64,000 nucleotides of DNA. Origin: CAYNQK01 sp964470375. GTDB taxonomy: Bacteria > Spirochaetota > Spirochaetia > Treponematales > JBGSOB01. A program made the position numbers and the translations under genes. The stretch is from the NCBI GenBank assembly GCA_964470375.1, contig CAYYCP010000001.1, forward strand, positions 124,001 through 188,000, given 5' to 3'. Below the pieces are notes generated by a model. It made no database searches. It saw nothing but the letters and a program-made list of their open reading frames with translations, and was not told the origin of the DNA. Positions 8,057 to 16,346 of the stretch are shown piece after piece (within the stretch, counting starts at the first letter, position 1; each line of letters starts with the position of its first letter).

Positions 8057-8980
8057 TCAGGCCCCCTTCCCGCGGGCCTTGATGGGCGAGACGTCCAGGA
8101 TGCGCTCCTCGATCTCATGCAGCTGGCTGGAGATGCGGGCGTCTATCTGCCCGAAGTCGGTCTCTATGACGCAGCCTCCGCGATCCACGGTGGTGTCCTC
8201 CACCACTGTGATGGTCTTGGCGTTCTCGGCCATGGCCATGAAGTCCTTGACGTGCTCGCTGGTCAGCTTTAGGTCGGCCAGGTTGACCCGGATGATGACG
8301 TCTCCGCGGGTCTTGAGCTTGCGCAAGGCCTGGACCACGTTGGAGATCACCACGTTCTTCTGGTTCTCGGAGATGGTCTTGATGACCTTTCGGGCTATCA
8401 ACAGGACCAACTCGACCACCTCGTTCTCGGACTCTGCGAGTATCTCGGCGCGCTTGTCCATGGCCTTCTCCAGGATCACATGCAGACGGTCGGTCAGGCG
8501 CTGGACCTCGGCCCGGCCCTCGGCGTAGCCCTCCTCGCGACCCTTCTCGAATCCCTGGCGCTTAGCCTCGCGCTCGGCGCTCTTGAGGCGCTCCTCGGCC
8601 TGGGCCTCTATCTGGGCGGCCTCCTGGCGGGCCTGCTCCAGGATACGGCGGGCCTCGTCCTCGGCCTCCTGGCGGGCCTTCTGGGCCTGGTTCTGCTTGC
8701 GCCGTACCTCCTCGAAGGCAGAGGCCTCGGCTTCCTTTATGATGCGCTCGGCCTCCAGGCGGGCTGAAGCCTCCAAGGCCGCGCGCTCTTTCTCCCATTG
8801 CTCGCGGAAGGCTTCGGCCTCGCGCCGCAGGTCGTCCGGGCTGGGGCCGGAATACTCCTCGCTCTCCTCGACGGGCTCAGGCTCCTCGACGGCCCTGGGG
8901 GCCACGACCCCGGGCGGCTCTATCACCACCCGCGAGCCCAGCTCTATCACTTCCTTGGCGCGGAACACGTGCTTCGCCAC
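8057..8980 (-). CDS. fliH: Flagellar assembly protein FliH
   Basis: This 307-residue protein has a Glu/Ala/Arg-rich coiled coil (about 45-155, with EAERIIKEAEAS and ARRILEQARQEAAQIEAQAEERL) followed by a conserved C-terminal globular domain (VVELVLLIARKVIKTIS onwards). FliH holds the export ATPase FliI inactive and links it to the C-ring. It is encoded between fliG (12 nt) and fliI (1 nt). It is somewhat longer than enterobacterial FliH because of the extended coiled coil, as in other spirochaetes. Confidence 0.92.
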   Translation of the reverse strand: MAKHVFRAKEVIELGSRVVIEPPGVVAPRAVEEPEPVEESEEYSGPSPDDLRREAEAFREQWEKERAALEASARLEAERIIKEAEASAFEEVRRKQNQAQKARQEAEDEARRILEQARQEAAQIEAQAEERLKSAEREAKRQGFEKGREEGYAEGRAEVQRLTDRLHVILEKAMDKRAEILAESENEVVELVLLIARKVIKTISENQKNVVISNVVQALRKLKTRGDVIIRVNLADLKLTSEHVKDFMAMAENAKTITVVEDTTVDRGGCVIETDFGQIDARISSQLHEIEERILDVSPIKARGKGA

Positions 8981-8992
8981 GGCGTAACCCCC

Positions 8993-10078
8993 TTACACCA
9001 CCAGCTCGTCGCCCTCGCCGCGCGAGATGACGATCTCGCCCTGGTCCTCCAGGTGGCGGATGATGGAGACTATCTTCTGCTGGGCCTCCTCCACATCCTT
9101 CATGCGCACCGGGCCCATGTACTCCATGTCCTCCTTGAGCATGTTGGCGGCCCGCTTGGACATGTTGCGGAAAATCTTGTCCTGGACCTCGGAATCCACG
9201 GCCTTGAGAGCCTTGGCCAGCTCCTGGCTGTCCACCTCGCGCAGCACCTTTTGGATGGCCCGGTCGTCCAGCATGACGATGTCCTCGAACACGAACATCT
9301 TCTTCTTGATCTCGTCGGCCAGCTCGGGATCCTCCTCCTCGAGGGCCTCCACGATGGACTTCTCCGAAGTGCGGTCCACCAGGTTGAGGATCTCCACGAT
9401 CGAGTCCACGCCGCCGGCCTGGGTGTAGTCCTCCTGCGACAGGGTGGACAGCTTCTTCTCCAGCACCCGCTCCACCTCGCGCAGGGTTTCCGGGCTGGTG
9501 CGGTCCATGGTGGCGATGCGCTTAGCCACATCGGACTGGATGTCATGGGGCAGGTTCTGCAGGATGATGGAAGCCTTATTGGGCTCCAGGTAAGCCAGGA
9601 TCAGGGCGATGGTCTGGGGATGCTCCTGCTGGATGAAGTTGAGGAGGTGGGCGGGATCTGTGCGGCGGATGAAATCGAAGGGCCGCACCTGCAGGGAGCT
9701 GGTCAGGCGGTTGATGATGTCGATGGCCTTTTGGCTGCCCAGGGCCTTCTCCAGGAGCTCGCGGGCGTAGTCTATGCCGCCGGTGGTGATGAACTCCTGG
9801 GCCATCATCAGCTCCTGGAATTCGAGGAGGATGGCGTCCTTCTGCTCCGGTTCGATGGTTTCGATGCGGGCTATCTCGAAGGTCAGGGTCTCGATCTCAT
9901 CTTCGCGCAGGTGCTTGAATATCTCCGCTGAGATCTCGCTGCCGAGGGTTACCAGGAAGATAGCCGCCTTCTGCCGGCCGGACAGATCCTTGACGTTCTT
10001 GCCGGCGATCCCGCCCTTCTTCGCCTGGGCTTGCTGGGACTTGGATTTCCCGGCGTGGCCCACCTGCTGCATGGCCAT
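8993..10078 (-). CDS. fliG: Flagellar motor switch protein FliG
   Basis: The 361-residue product has all three FliG domains. The N-terminal FliF-binding domain covers about 30-125, the middle domain includes EHPQTIALILAYLEP, and the C-terminal torque domain includes MFVFEDIVMLDDRAIQKVLREVDSQELAKALKAV with the charged residues that face MotA. Spirochaetes usually encode two FliG copies; the copy inside the flg/fli operon corresponds to Borrelia FliG2, the functional motor component. It lies between fliF (3 nt) and fliH (12 nt). Confidence 0.96.
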   Translation of the reverse strand: MAMQQVGHAGKSKSQQAQAKKGGIAGKNVKDLSGRQKAAIFLVTLGSEISAEIFKHLREDEIETLTFEIARIETIEPEQKDAILLEFQELMMAQEFITTGGIDYARELLEKALGSQKAIDIINRLTSSLQVRPFDFIRRTDPAHLLNFIQQEHPQTIALILAYLEPNKASIILQNLPHDIQSDVAKRIATMDRTSPETLREVERVLEKKLSTLSQEDYTQAGGVDSIVEILNLVDRTSEKSIVEALEEEDPELADEIKKKMFVFEDIVMLDDRAIQKVLREVDSQELAKALKAVDSEVQDKIFRNMSKRAANMLKEDMEYMGPVRMKDVEEAQQKIVSIIRHLEDQGEIVISRGEGDELVV

Positions 10079-10081
10079 GGG

Positions 10082-11785
10082 CTACTCCTCCATCAGCCAG
10101 GTGCGGATGAGCTGGGCCACGTCTTCGGGATGGTCCTTGGCCATGTTGATGGCGCTCTCCTGCATCTCCAGGCGCTTGCGCTCCTCCACGGACATGGATA
10201 CCTCCACGCCCTCCTCCTCGGCCTGCCTCAGGGCGCTCTCGCGCATCATCTGGTGCCGCCGTGCCAGCTCCTCCTCCTTGAGGCGCTTGCGCCGCTCGTG
10301 TTCGCGGGAGATCAATCTAGCCACGATGAAGATGATCATCAGGCCGGCCAGGCCTATCAGCGAGTACAAGATGGTGTCCTGGAGCTGGCGCGACCGGATG
10401 TAGGCCGCGTCCTCTTCGGCGAACTGGGCGCTGCGGTCCACGGCGATGTTGGTGACCGCCACCGTGTCGCCGCGGGTGATGTCGTAGCCGAAGGCGCCCT
10501 TGATCAAGCGCTCGGCCTCCCGAAGGTCGGCCTGGCTGACCGGTATGTATTCCCTGTCGATCCTCCCGTTGGGCAGGATGATGAGCTTGCCGCGCTGGTC
10601 ATACTTGCGCCGCCATTCGCCGTCGATGTTGACCGAGGCGGTGACCCGGTTGATGGAGGGACTGACGGTTTCCTTGGTGGCGCGCTCGCCGATGGCATTG
10701 TTGACGATCTTTTGCGACTGCACCGCCTTGCCGTTCATGTTCTGCATGTCTTTATAGGCCGGGGCGGTCTGCCCCTCGGTCCCGGCCGGCCCCTCGGGGT
10801 TGAAGCCGGTGCCCTGGTACTCGTAGTCGGTCACCTGGCTGGAAAGAACCACCGCGTCCTTGATGACGGCGTCGTCGTAAGGGGTCTTGGGATTGTCCGG
10901 CCGTTCAACGAAGGGGATGTACTCCTTGCTCTGGACTTCCTTCTTGCTCATGTCCATGTGGATTTTGATGTTGAGATCGCGCACACGATCGGGGCCGAAG
11001 ATCGCCCTGAGCGAACGCAGGGCCTCGGCCCGGTAGTAGGCCTCCTGCTCGCGGATGAACTTCTGTTCGCGCTTAGTCAAGTCCAGCTTGTCCATGTCCG
11101 CCAGGCCGGCGAAGTCGTTCAGGATAACCCCGTTTGTGTCGGTGATGACGATGTTCTCGTCCTTGAGGCCCTCAACCGAGAGCTTGATCAGGCGCTGCAC
11201 GCCCTCCAACTTGGCCCGATTGGTGGCCATGTCGGAGCCCGGGGCCATGGACAGGATGATGCTGGCGCTGACCTCCTTCTGGTCGGCGCTGAAGAGCTCG
11301 GTGTCCGGCATGGTGACGGTGACGTTGGCGTCATCCACGTCGTCCAGGGCCTCTATGTGCTGCTCCACCAGCTGGATGATGGACTGCCTGAGATTCTGCT
11401 TGCGCTCGAAGTCGGTGGTGGTCCAGCGGTCGGTCTTGAAGAAGTCCCAGGCGCTGGTGTCCTTGGGCAGGAGATCCTCGTTGACCAGGATGGCCCTGGC
11501 CCTGCGGGCGGTCTTCTCGTCCGCCACCATGATGACGCCGTTCTTGACATCGTAGCGGATGTTCTCCTTCTCCAGCCGGTTGGTGATGCGCTCCAGCTCT
11601 TTCTCGTCGAGGATCGCCTTGGACATGAGCTTGCTCATGCTGGGCGCCGCGTTGACGGCCAGGATGATGACCACGGCCGCGATCACGGCCACGATTATGC
11701 CTATGAAGACGAGCTTGTTGACCAAGGTCCACTTGGACCATAAAGTCTTTATGCGCTCGCCCATCTTCTTGAGCCATTCGTTCAT
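10082..11785 (-). CDS. fliF: Flagellar MS-ring protein FliF
   Basis: The 567-residue protein has two membrane helices (about 24-46 and 450-470), a periplasmic YscJ/FliF-type ring-building domain after the first helix (RLEKENIRYDVKNGVIMVADEK, then VEQHIEALDDVDDANVTVTMP) and a C-terminal cytoplasmic tail ending DVAQLIRTWLMEE, the FliG-binding peptide. FliF nucleates the basal body in the inner membrane. A strong Shine-Dalgarno GGGAGGGGAAAA precedes the ATG. An 83-nt A/T-rich spacer separates it from fliE. Confidence 0.97.
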   Translation of the reverse strand: MNEWLKKMGERIKTLWSKWTLVNKLVFIGIIVAVIAAVVIILAVNAAPSMSKLMSKAILDEKELERITNRLEKENIRYDVKNGVIMVADEKTARRARAILVNEDLLPKDTSAWDFFKTDRWTTTDFERKQNLRQSIIQLVEQHIEALDDVDDANVTVTMPDTELFSADQKEVSASIILSMAPGSDMATNRAKLEGVQRLIKLSVEGLKDENIVITDTNGVILNDFAGLADMDKLDLTKREQKFIREQEAYYRAEALRSLRAIFGPDRVRDLNIKIHMDMSKKEVQSKEYIPFVERPDNPKTPYDDAVIKDAVVLSSQVTDYEYQGTGFNPEGPAGTEGQTAPAYKDMQNMNGKAVQSQKIVNNAIGERATKETVSPSINRVTASVNIDGEWRRKYDQRGKLIILPNGRIDREYIPVSQADLREAERLIKGAFGYDITRGDTVAVTNIAVDRSAQFAEEDAAYIRSRQLQDTILYSLIGLAGLMIIFIVARLISREHERRKRLKEEELARRHQMMRESALRQAEEEGVEVSMSVEERKRLEMQESAINMAKDHPEDVAQLIRTWLMEE

Positions 11786-11818
11786 TTTTCCCCTCCCAAG
11801 TACAAATGAACTTCACCC

Positions 11819-11847
11819 AGTATGGGCCTATTCCCTTGTTATTTCAA
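11819..11847 (-). promoter_or_regulatory. Candidate internal promoter upstream of fliF
   Basis: In the fliE-fliF spacer the minus strand reads TTGAAA, 17 nt, CATACT (TTGAAA at 11847-11842, CATACT at 11824-11819). This is 5/6 and 4/6 matches to the sigma-70 consensus at ideal spacing. The spacer is unusually A/T-rich for this operon, where most gaps are under 20 nt. It could boost fliF-fliG-fliH expression independently of flgB; transcription here is inferred, not shown. Confidence 0.38.
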
Positions 11848-11868
11848 TCGATTTTTACTTTTTTCGCC

Positions 11869-12219
11869 TTACCTCCCGGAGCTGACGTCCTTCCAGGCCG
11901 CGACAAGGCGGTTGAGCACGGTCTTGGCGATGTTCAGGGCCAGGCTGGCTTCGGCCTGGGCGATAGTCACGTCGTGGGCGTCCACCGAATCCGGGTCGGT
12001 CAGCATGCGTTGGGTGATCTCAGTGGAGGTCTGCTGCTTGGCGTTGACCCCGTCCATGGCCCGGAGCAGGGCCTCCTGGAAGCTGGCCGGTCCGGCCGGG
12101 GCCTCATCGGCCGCCAGGCCCGCGGAATTGAGGTGGCGGGCGTCGGAGCGGGCCAGCTTGACGATATCGCCCGTCGGATTCATGGCCTGGGCCATGGTCT
12201 TTACAGCCTGGATCGTCAT
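11869..12219 (-). CDS. fliE: Flagellar hook-basal body complex protein FliE
   Basis: The 116-residue protein has the conserved C-terminal FliE segment SVDAHDVTIAQAEASLALNIAKTVLNRLVAAWKDV, which forms the helix joining the MS ring and the rod. Residues 46-65 (SFQEALLRAMDGVNAKQQTS) match the FliE core. The start is supported by GGGAGGTGATGC just before the ATG. It follows flgC by 3 nt. FliE is exported first and serves as the adapter on which FlgB and FlgC assemble. Confidence 0.95.
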   Translation of the reverse strand: MTIQAVKTMAQAMNPTGDIVKLARSDARHLNSAGLAADEAPAGPASFQEALLRAMDGVNAKQQTSTEITQRMLTDPDSVDAHDVTIAQAEASLALNIAKTVLNRLVAAWKDVSSGR

Positions 12220-12222
12220 GCA

Positions 12223-12678
12223 TCACCTCCCGATCTCGAGAGCCTTAGCGAACATGGCCTTGGAGCCGTTGACTATGGCCGAATTGGCCTCATAGGCCCG
12301 CGAGGCCTCCATCATGTCCACCATCTCAGTGACGATGTTGACATTCGGCATGACTACCATGCCGGCGTTGGGACCGGTTTTGATGGCGTCCGGGTGGCTG
12401 GGGTCGTAGACCATGCGCCCCGGGCTGGTGTCTTTCTGGATCTCCGAGACGATAACCCCCCGCCCGGCCCCGTTATCCCACTGCTCGGGAATGAAGGGCA
12501 GGCGGAAGTAGGGATTGGAGACCCTTGACTTGAGCACCACCCGCGAGCGCTGGTAGGGTCCACCCTCGGGGGTGCGGGTGGTGGAGGCGTTGGCGATATT
12601 GTCGGCGATGACGTCGGTCCGGAGGCGTTCCGCGCTCAGGCCGGTGGCGGCTATGCCGATGCTAGTGAAAAGTCCCAT
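12223..12678 (-). CDS. flgC: Flagellar basal-body rod protein FlgC
   Basis: The 151-residue protein begins MGLFTSIGIAATGLSAERLRTDVIADNIANASTTRTPEGG, the rod-protein N-terminal motif, and ends with the paired helical motif NIVTEMVDMMEASRAYEANSAIVNGSKAMFAKALEIGR. Together these form the D0 coiled coil of the proximal rod. It lies between flgB (20 nt) and fliE (3 nt), the universal flgBC-fliE order. Confidence 0.97.
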   Translation of the reverse strand: MGLFTSIGIAATGLSAERLRTDVIADNIANASTTRTPEGGPYQRSRVVLKSRVSNPYFRLPFIPEQWDNGAGRGVIVSEIQKDTSPGRMVYDPSHPDAIKTGPNAGMVVMPNVNIVTEMVDMMEASRAYEANSAIVNGSKAMFAKALEIGR

Positions 12679-12698
12679 TCCCTATCTCCTTCCCGCGC

Positions 12699-13124
12699 CT
12701 AGCTGCTGCGCAGGACCATGTTGACCTGGCCAAACTCGAAGCTGACGGCCTGAGCCTCCAGGGTGTACATGAGCTGGTTCTCGAGTGAATCCATGAACTC
12801 CTGCTCGGCGTCCACGTTATTGCCGTTGTTCTTGGAGGTCGAGAGGTAGTCCAAGGTCCGACGCGGTTCAACCGCCCGCCAATCCGCCGGGCGGAAAAGG
12901 GGGATATGGCGCGGATCGCTAGTAGCCAGCTCCACCTCCGGCCGGTAGGACTCGGAATCCAGGGCCCGCTTGAGGCTGGACTCGAAGGAGACCTCGCTGC
13001 GCTTGAAGTTGGGCACTCCGGCGTTGGCGATGTTATCGGCTATCACCTCACGCCTGAGACTGGCCACGCTCATGGAGCGGTGCAGGAGGCCTATCGTCTT
13101 TCCGAAACTCGTGCTCTCGAACAT
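12699..13124 (-). CDS. flgB: Flagellar basal-body rod protein FlgB
   Basis: The 141-residue product contains the rod motif LRREVIADNIANAGVPNFKRSEVSFE at about 24-49 and a C-terminal helix ending EAQAVSFEFGQVNMVLRSS. FlgB forms the innermost part of the rod. It is the first gene of the flagellar operon. The ribosome-binding site GAGCGAGG sits just before ATG 13124, and the tandem repeat begins only about 15 nt upstream of the start codon, so the 5' leader or promoter region is largely made of repeat units. Confidence 0.95.
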   Translation of the reverse strand: MFESTSFGKTIGLLHRSMSVASLRREVIADNIANAGVPNFKRSEVSFESSLKRALDSESYRPEVELATSDPRHIPLFRPADWRAVEPRRTLDYLSTSKNNGNNVDAEQEFMDSLENQLMYTLEAQAVSFEFGQVNMVLRSS

Positions 13125-13138
13125 ATCCTCGCTCTCCC

Positions 13139-13373
13139 GGGGCTTGCCCGTTTCGGGGCTTGCCCGTTCCGGGGCTTGCCCGTTCCGGGGCTTGCCCGTT
13201 CCGGGGCTNNNNNNNNNNNNNNNNNNNNNNNNNNNNNNNNNNNNNNNNNNNNNNNNNNNNNNNNNNNNNNNNNNNNNNNNNNNNNNNNNNNNNNNNNNNN
13301 NNNNNNNNCGGGGCTTGCCCGTTCCGGGGCTTGCCCGTTCCGGGGCTTGCCCGTTCCGGGGCTGCCTCGTACC
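13139..13373. repeat. 16-bp GC-rich tandem repeat (minisatellite) upstream of flgB
   Basis: The unit GGGGCTTGCCCGTTCC repeats with strict 16-bp spacing from 13139, 13155, 13171, 13187 and 13203, then after the gap from 13310, 13326, 13342 and 13358. The first full unit contains one T-for-C change and the last unit decays. Each unit contains GGG-CTTG-CCC, able to form a small hairpin on either strand. The array lies between hslU and flgB with no gene in it. Because 16 is not a multiple of 3 it is unlikely to be coding. The true copy number is unknown because the array spans an assembly gap. Confidence 0.95.
13209..13308. other. Assembly gap (100 N) inside the tandem repeat
   Basis: Exactly 100 undefined bases interrupt the repeat array. 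The round number suggests a placeholder of unknown length, and the distance between flanking units (107) is not a multiple of 16. The assembler most likely failed to resolve repeat copy number here. Confidence 0.97.
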
Positions 13374-13442
13374 GGGGGCTCCGTTCTGTAGCCGGGCGCC
13401 CCGTTTTCCGGCGGCACGCCCCTCCCCCGCCTCTAGTATCGG

Positions 13443-13459
13443 CCCGGCGTGAAGCCGGG
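13443..13459 (-). terminator. Possible stem-loop 3' of hslU
   Basis: A perfect 6-bp inverted repeat CCCGGC-N5-GCCGGG lies 14 nt after the hslU stop codon. On the minus strand it is not followed by a run of T, so it is a weak candidate terminator or an mRNA 3'-end stabiliser. The rest of 13374-13472 holds decayed repeat-like GC-rich sequence and no recognisable gene; a clear flgB promoter was not found. Confidence 0.3.
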
Positions 13460-13472
13460 TTTAGCGCAGAAC

Positions 13473-14912
13473 CTACAATATATAGCGCGACAGGTCCTGG
13501 CGCTCGAAGAAATCGCGGAAGCGCTCCTCCACATACGCCCTGTCCACCTTCACCGTTTGCCCCTTCATGGCCGGGGCGTCGTAGGACAGATCCTCCAGGA
13601 GGCGCTCCATAATGGTGTGGAGGCGGCGGGCCCCGATGTTCTCGTTGCGCGCGTTCACCTCCTGGGCTATCTCGGCGATGCGGTTCACAGCCTCCGGAAC
13701 GATCTCCAGTTCGAGGCCCTCGGTCCTGAGGAGCTCCACATACTGGCGGGTCAGGGCGTTTTCCGGCTCGGTTAAAATGCGCACAAAATCACTGGCGGCC
13801 AAAGGCTCCAGCTCCACCCGGATAGGGAAGCGCCCCTGCAGCTCGGGAATCAGATCCTGGGGCTTGGAGACGTTGAAGGCCCCGGCGGCGATGAAAAGGA
13901 TGTGGGAGGTGTCCACGGCCCCGTACTTGGTGTTGACTGTGCTGCCCTCCACGATGGGCAGGATGTCGCGCTGGACGCCCTCGCGCGATACGTCCGCCCC
14001 GCCGGCCCCGCGCCCCTCGCGGTTGGCTATCTTATCGATCTCGTCGATGAAGACGATGCCCATTTCCTCCACCCGCCGGCGGGCCTCCTCGGCCACCCTG
14101 TCATGGTCTATGAGCTTGTCCATCTCCTCCGCCAGCAGGGCCTTGCGGGCCTCGGCCACGGTCATGGTCTTCTTCTTGCGCTTGCCGCCCAGAAGGTTGG
14201 CCAGGCCGGAGAAGTTCATCTCCATCTCCTCGCTGGCACCGCCTGAGAAGATCTCGATGGCCGGAGGCGTGGCCGCCGGGCTCAGGGTGACCTCGATCCG
14301 CCGCTCCTCCAGGGCTCCCTCGGCCAGCATCAGGCGGAAGCGTTCGCGCAGGGCTTCACCCCCGGCCGCCCCTCCGCCCTCCTCAGGGCGATGTCCAGCC
14401 TCGGCCTCCGGGGCCTGGGGTCGCCGACCCGAGAGGAGTTCGGCAAGGGAGGCCAGGGGGCGGGGAGCTTCCTCGGAGGGCCTTGAGCCTGGCACCAGGG
14501 CGTCCAGGATGAGCTCGTCGACGCGCTTGACGGCCGCCTCGCGCACCTGGGCGCGCATTTCCTGGCGGACCATGGTGTAGCCGGCCGTCATAAGGTCCCG
14601 GATCATGGACTCCACGTCCCGGCCGACGTAGCCCACCTCGGTGTACTTGGTGGCCTCAACCTTGACGAAGGGCGCCCCGCACAGTTTGGCCAGGCGACGG
14701 GCTATCTCTGTCTTGCCCACCCCGGTGGGGCCGATCATGAGGATGTTCTTGGGCGAGACCTCGTCGCGCATGGATTCGGGCAGGAGGCGCCGACGCATGC
14801 GGTTGCGCAGGGCCACCGCCACGGCCCGCTTGGCCTTATCCTGGCCGACGATATAACGGTCCAGCTCGGCCACTATCTCGCGCGGGGTCATCGTGTCCAT
14901 GGGCCCGGCCAT
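13473..14912 (-). CDS. hslU: ATP-dependent protease ATPase subunit HslU (ClpY)
   Basis: The start MAGPMDTMTPREIVAEL at 14912 overlaps the hslV stop codon (TGATG) and follows GGAGGAG, giving 479 residues. The Walker A motif GPTGVGKTE is near residue 60, followed by the variable I-domain, then Walker B GIVFIDEIDKIA. The C-terminus ends RYIL, the type of hydrophobic tail that inserts into HslV to activate it. HslU unfolds proteins and feeds them to the HslV peptidase in the cytoplasm. The I-domain (about 150-230) is Gly/Glu/Ala-rich. Confidence 0.96.
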   Translation of the reverse strand: MAGPMDTMTPREIVAELDRYIVGQDKAKRAVAVALRNRMRRRLLPESMRDEVSPKNILMIGPTGVGKTEIARRLAKLCGAPFVKVEATKYTEVGYVGRDVESMIRDLMTAGYTMVRQEMRAQVREAAVKRVDELILDALVPGSRPSEEAPRPLASLAELLSGRRPQAPEAEAGHRPEEGGGAAGGEALRERFRLMLAEGALEERRIEVTLSPAATPPAIEIFSGGASEEMEMNFSGLANLLGGKRKKKTMTVAEARKALLAEEMDKLIDHDRVAEEARRRVEEMGIVFIDEIDKIANREGRGAGGADVSREGVQRDILPIVEGSTVNTKYGAVDTSHILFIAAGAFNVSKPQDLIPELQGRFPIRVELEPLAASDFVRILTEPENALTRQYVELLRTEGLELEIVPEAVNRIAEIAQEVNARNENIGARRLHTIMERLLEDLSYDAPAMKGQTVKVDRAYVEERFRDFFERQDLSRYIL

Positions 14913-15445
14913 CACAGCTCCTCCACGACGATTTTGTCGTTTGTGTAGATGCAAATTCCCGAGGCGATGAGGAGGGCTCGCCGGGCCACCTCGGCCGCGG
15001 AGAGCTGAGCCCCCGAGTCCAGGTAGGCCAGGGCCGCGGCTTGGGCGAAGGAGCCCCCCGAACCGATGGCTACGGCCGCCTCGGCCGGCTCGATCACATC
15101 GCCCGAGCCGGACAAGAGAAAGGTGCGCGCGCTGTCAGCCACCAGCAGCATGGCCTCAAGCCGCCTGAGCAGGCGGTCGGTGCGCCAGTCCTTGGCCAGC
15201 TCCACGGCCGAGCGGGTCAGGTCCCCGGAATACTCCTTGAGCTTGGCCTCGAAGCGCTCGAACAACGTGAATGCGTCGGCGGTGGCCCCGGCGAAGCCGG
15301 CCAGGACGCGGCCCTCGTGCATCAGGCGTACCTTGCGGGCGTTGCTCTTCATGACCGTATTCCCCAGGGTCACCTGCCCGTCTCCGGCCATGGCCGTGCG
15401 CCCGAGTGTGCGCACGCACAGCACCGTGGTTCCGCGCATCGTCAT
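14912..15445 (-). CDS. hslV: ATP-dependent protease peptidase subunit HslV (ClpQ)
   Basis: The start at 15445 (MTMRGTTVLCVRTLG) is preferred over an upstream in-frame ATG at 15466 because AGGGAGG lies 5 nt before it and it gives the usual 177 residues. Removal of the short leader after Gly5 would expose Thr6 as the N-terminal nucleophile of this proteasome-like peptidase. The motifs MAGDGQVTLGNTVMKSNARKVR and AIGSGGSFAQAAA are characteristic. It forms a double hexamer capped by HslU and overlaps hslU by 1 nt. Confidence 0.95.
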   Translation of the reverse strand: MTMRGTTVLCVRTLGRTAMAGDGQVTLGNTVMKSNARKVRLMHEGRVLAGFAGATADAFTLFERFEAKLKEYSGDLTRSAVELAKDWRTDRLLRRLEAMLLVADSARTFLLSGSGDVIEPAEAAVAIGSGGSFAQAAALAYLDSGAQLSAAEVARRALLIASGICIYTNDKIVVEEL

Positions 15446-15458
15446 CGCTTCCTCCCTT

Positions 15459-16346
15459 TCAGGCATGGGGATGGGCCTCCCCGTACACCTTGCGCAGGCG
15501 CTCCAGGCTGACGTGGGTGTAGACCTGGGTGGTCGAGACGCTGGAGTGGCCCAGGAGTTCCTGCACCAGGCGGATGTCGGCGCCGCGGTCCATGAGGTGG
15601 GTGGCGAAGCTGTGCCGGAAAATGTGCGGATGCACCTTCTTGGCCTGGGCGGAGGCTGCGGCCCAGCGCCAGACGATGTAGGCCGCTCCGCGGTCCGAAA
15701 GCGGCCGCCCTCGCTGGCTCAGGAAAACACGCTCCGAGGTGCCTCCGGCCCTCAGCCTGACCGCCCGCAAGGGCAGGTATTCGCGCATGGACGCCACGGC
15801 CTTTGAGTTCAAGAAGACGATGCGCTCCTTTGAGCCCTTGCCCATGACCCTCGCCTCGCCGCGCTCCAGGTCCAGGGCCCGCATCTCCAGGCCAGTAACC
15901 TCGGACAGGCGGCATCCCGTCGAGTAGAAAAACTCCAACAAGGCCCTGTCCCTCGCGGGGGCGAAGCCCTCGCCCCGAGGCAGCTCCACGAAAGCGGCGG
16001 CCTCGTCCTCGAAGAGGAATTCCGGCAGGCGCCGAGGGGCCTTGAGGGAGCGCAGGCCCTCGCAGGGATCGCTGCCGATCAGGCCTTGGTCCAGGCAATA
16101 GGCGAAGAAGCCGCGCAGCCCGGAAAGCATGCGGTTGACCGATGACTCGGAATAGCCCTTCTGGGACAGCCAGGCTACGAAGCCGCGCAGGTCGTCACGG
16201 CTGACCGCCCCTGTCGGCGGATCGCCGGCGAAGGCGGCGAAGCGCTCCATGTCCTCGCGGTAGGAGCGGACTGTACGCGGGGAGAGGCCGCGCACCCCTT
16301 CAAGGTAAGTCAAGTATTCCTCAAGCCTTTCCAGCATCTTCGTCAT
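15459..16346 (-). CDS. xerC: Tyrosine recombinase XerC-like
   Basis: The start MTKMLERLEEYLTYL at 16346 lies inside the end of topA (26-nt overlap); an upstream GTG at 16367 is also possible. The 295-residue protein has a SAM-like N-terminal core-binding domain and the catalytic set Arg (GCRLSEVTG), His-x-x-Arg (HIFRHSFATH), His (LLGHSSV) and nucleophile Tyr (TTQVYTHVS). XerC with XerD resolves chromosome dimers at dif during division. Position between topA and hslV matches codV of Bacillus. A second recombinase gene is found at 20532-21536. Confidence 0.9.
   Translation of the reverse strand: MTKMLERLEEYLTYLEGVRGLSPRTVRSYREDMERFAAFAGDPPTGAVSRDDLRGFVAWLSQKGYSESSVNRMLSGLRGFFAYCLDQGLIGSDPCEGLRSLKAPRRLPEFLFEDEAAAFVELPRGEGFAPARDRALLEFFYSTGCRLSEVTGLEMRALDLERGEARVMGKGSKERIVFLNSKAVASMREYLPLRAVRLRAGGTSERVFLSQRGRPLSDRGAAYIVWRWAAASAQAKKVHPHIFRHSFATHLMDRGADIRLVQELLGHSSVSTTQVYTHVSLERLRKVYGEAHPHA

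Noticed and set aside
10031..11743. 570-codon plus-strand open frame opposite fliF
   Set aside because: It mirrors fliF codon structure and has low-complexity composition; fliF on the other strand is unambiguous.
13139..13373. Repeat array considered as CRISPR
   Set aside because: Units are directly adjacent without spacers and only 16 bp long; no cas gene is nearby.
12906..13612. Open frames running through the tandem repeat and the N gap
   Set aside because: They depend on undefined bases, and the 16-bp unit shifts frame every copy.
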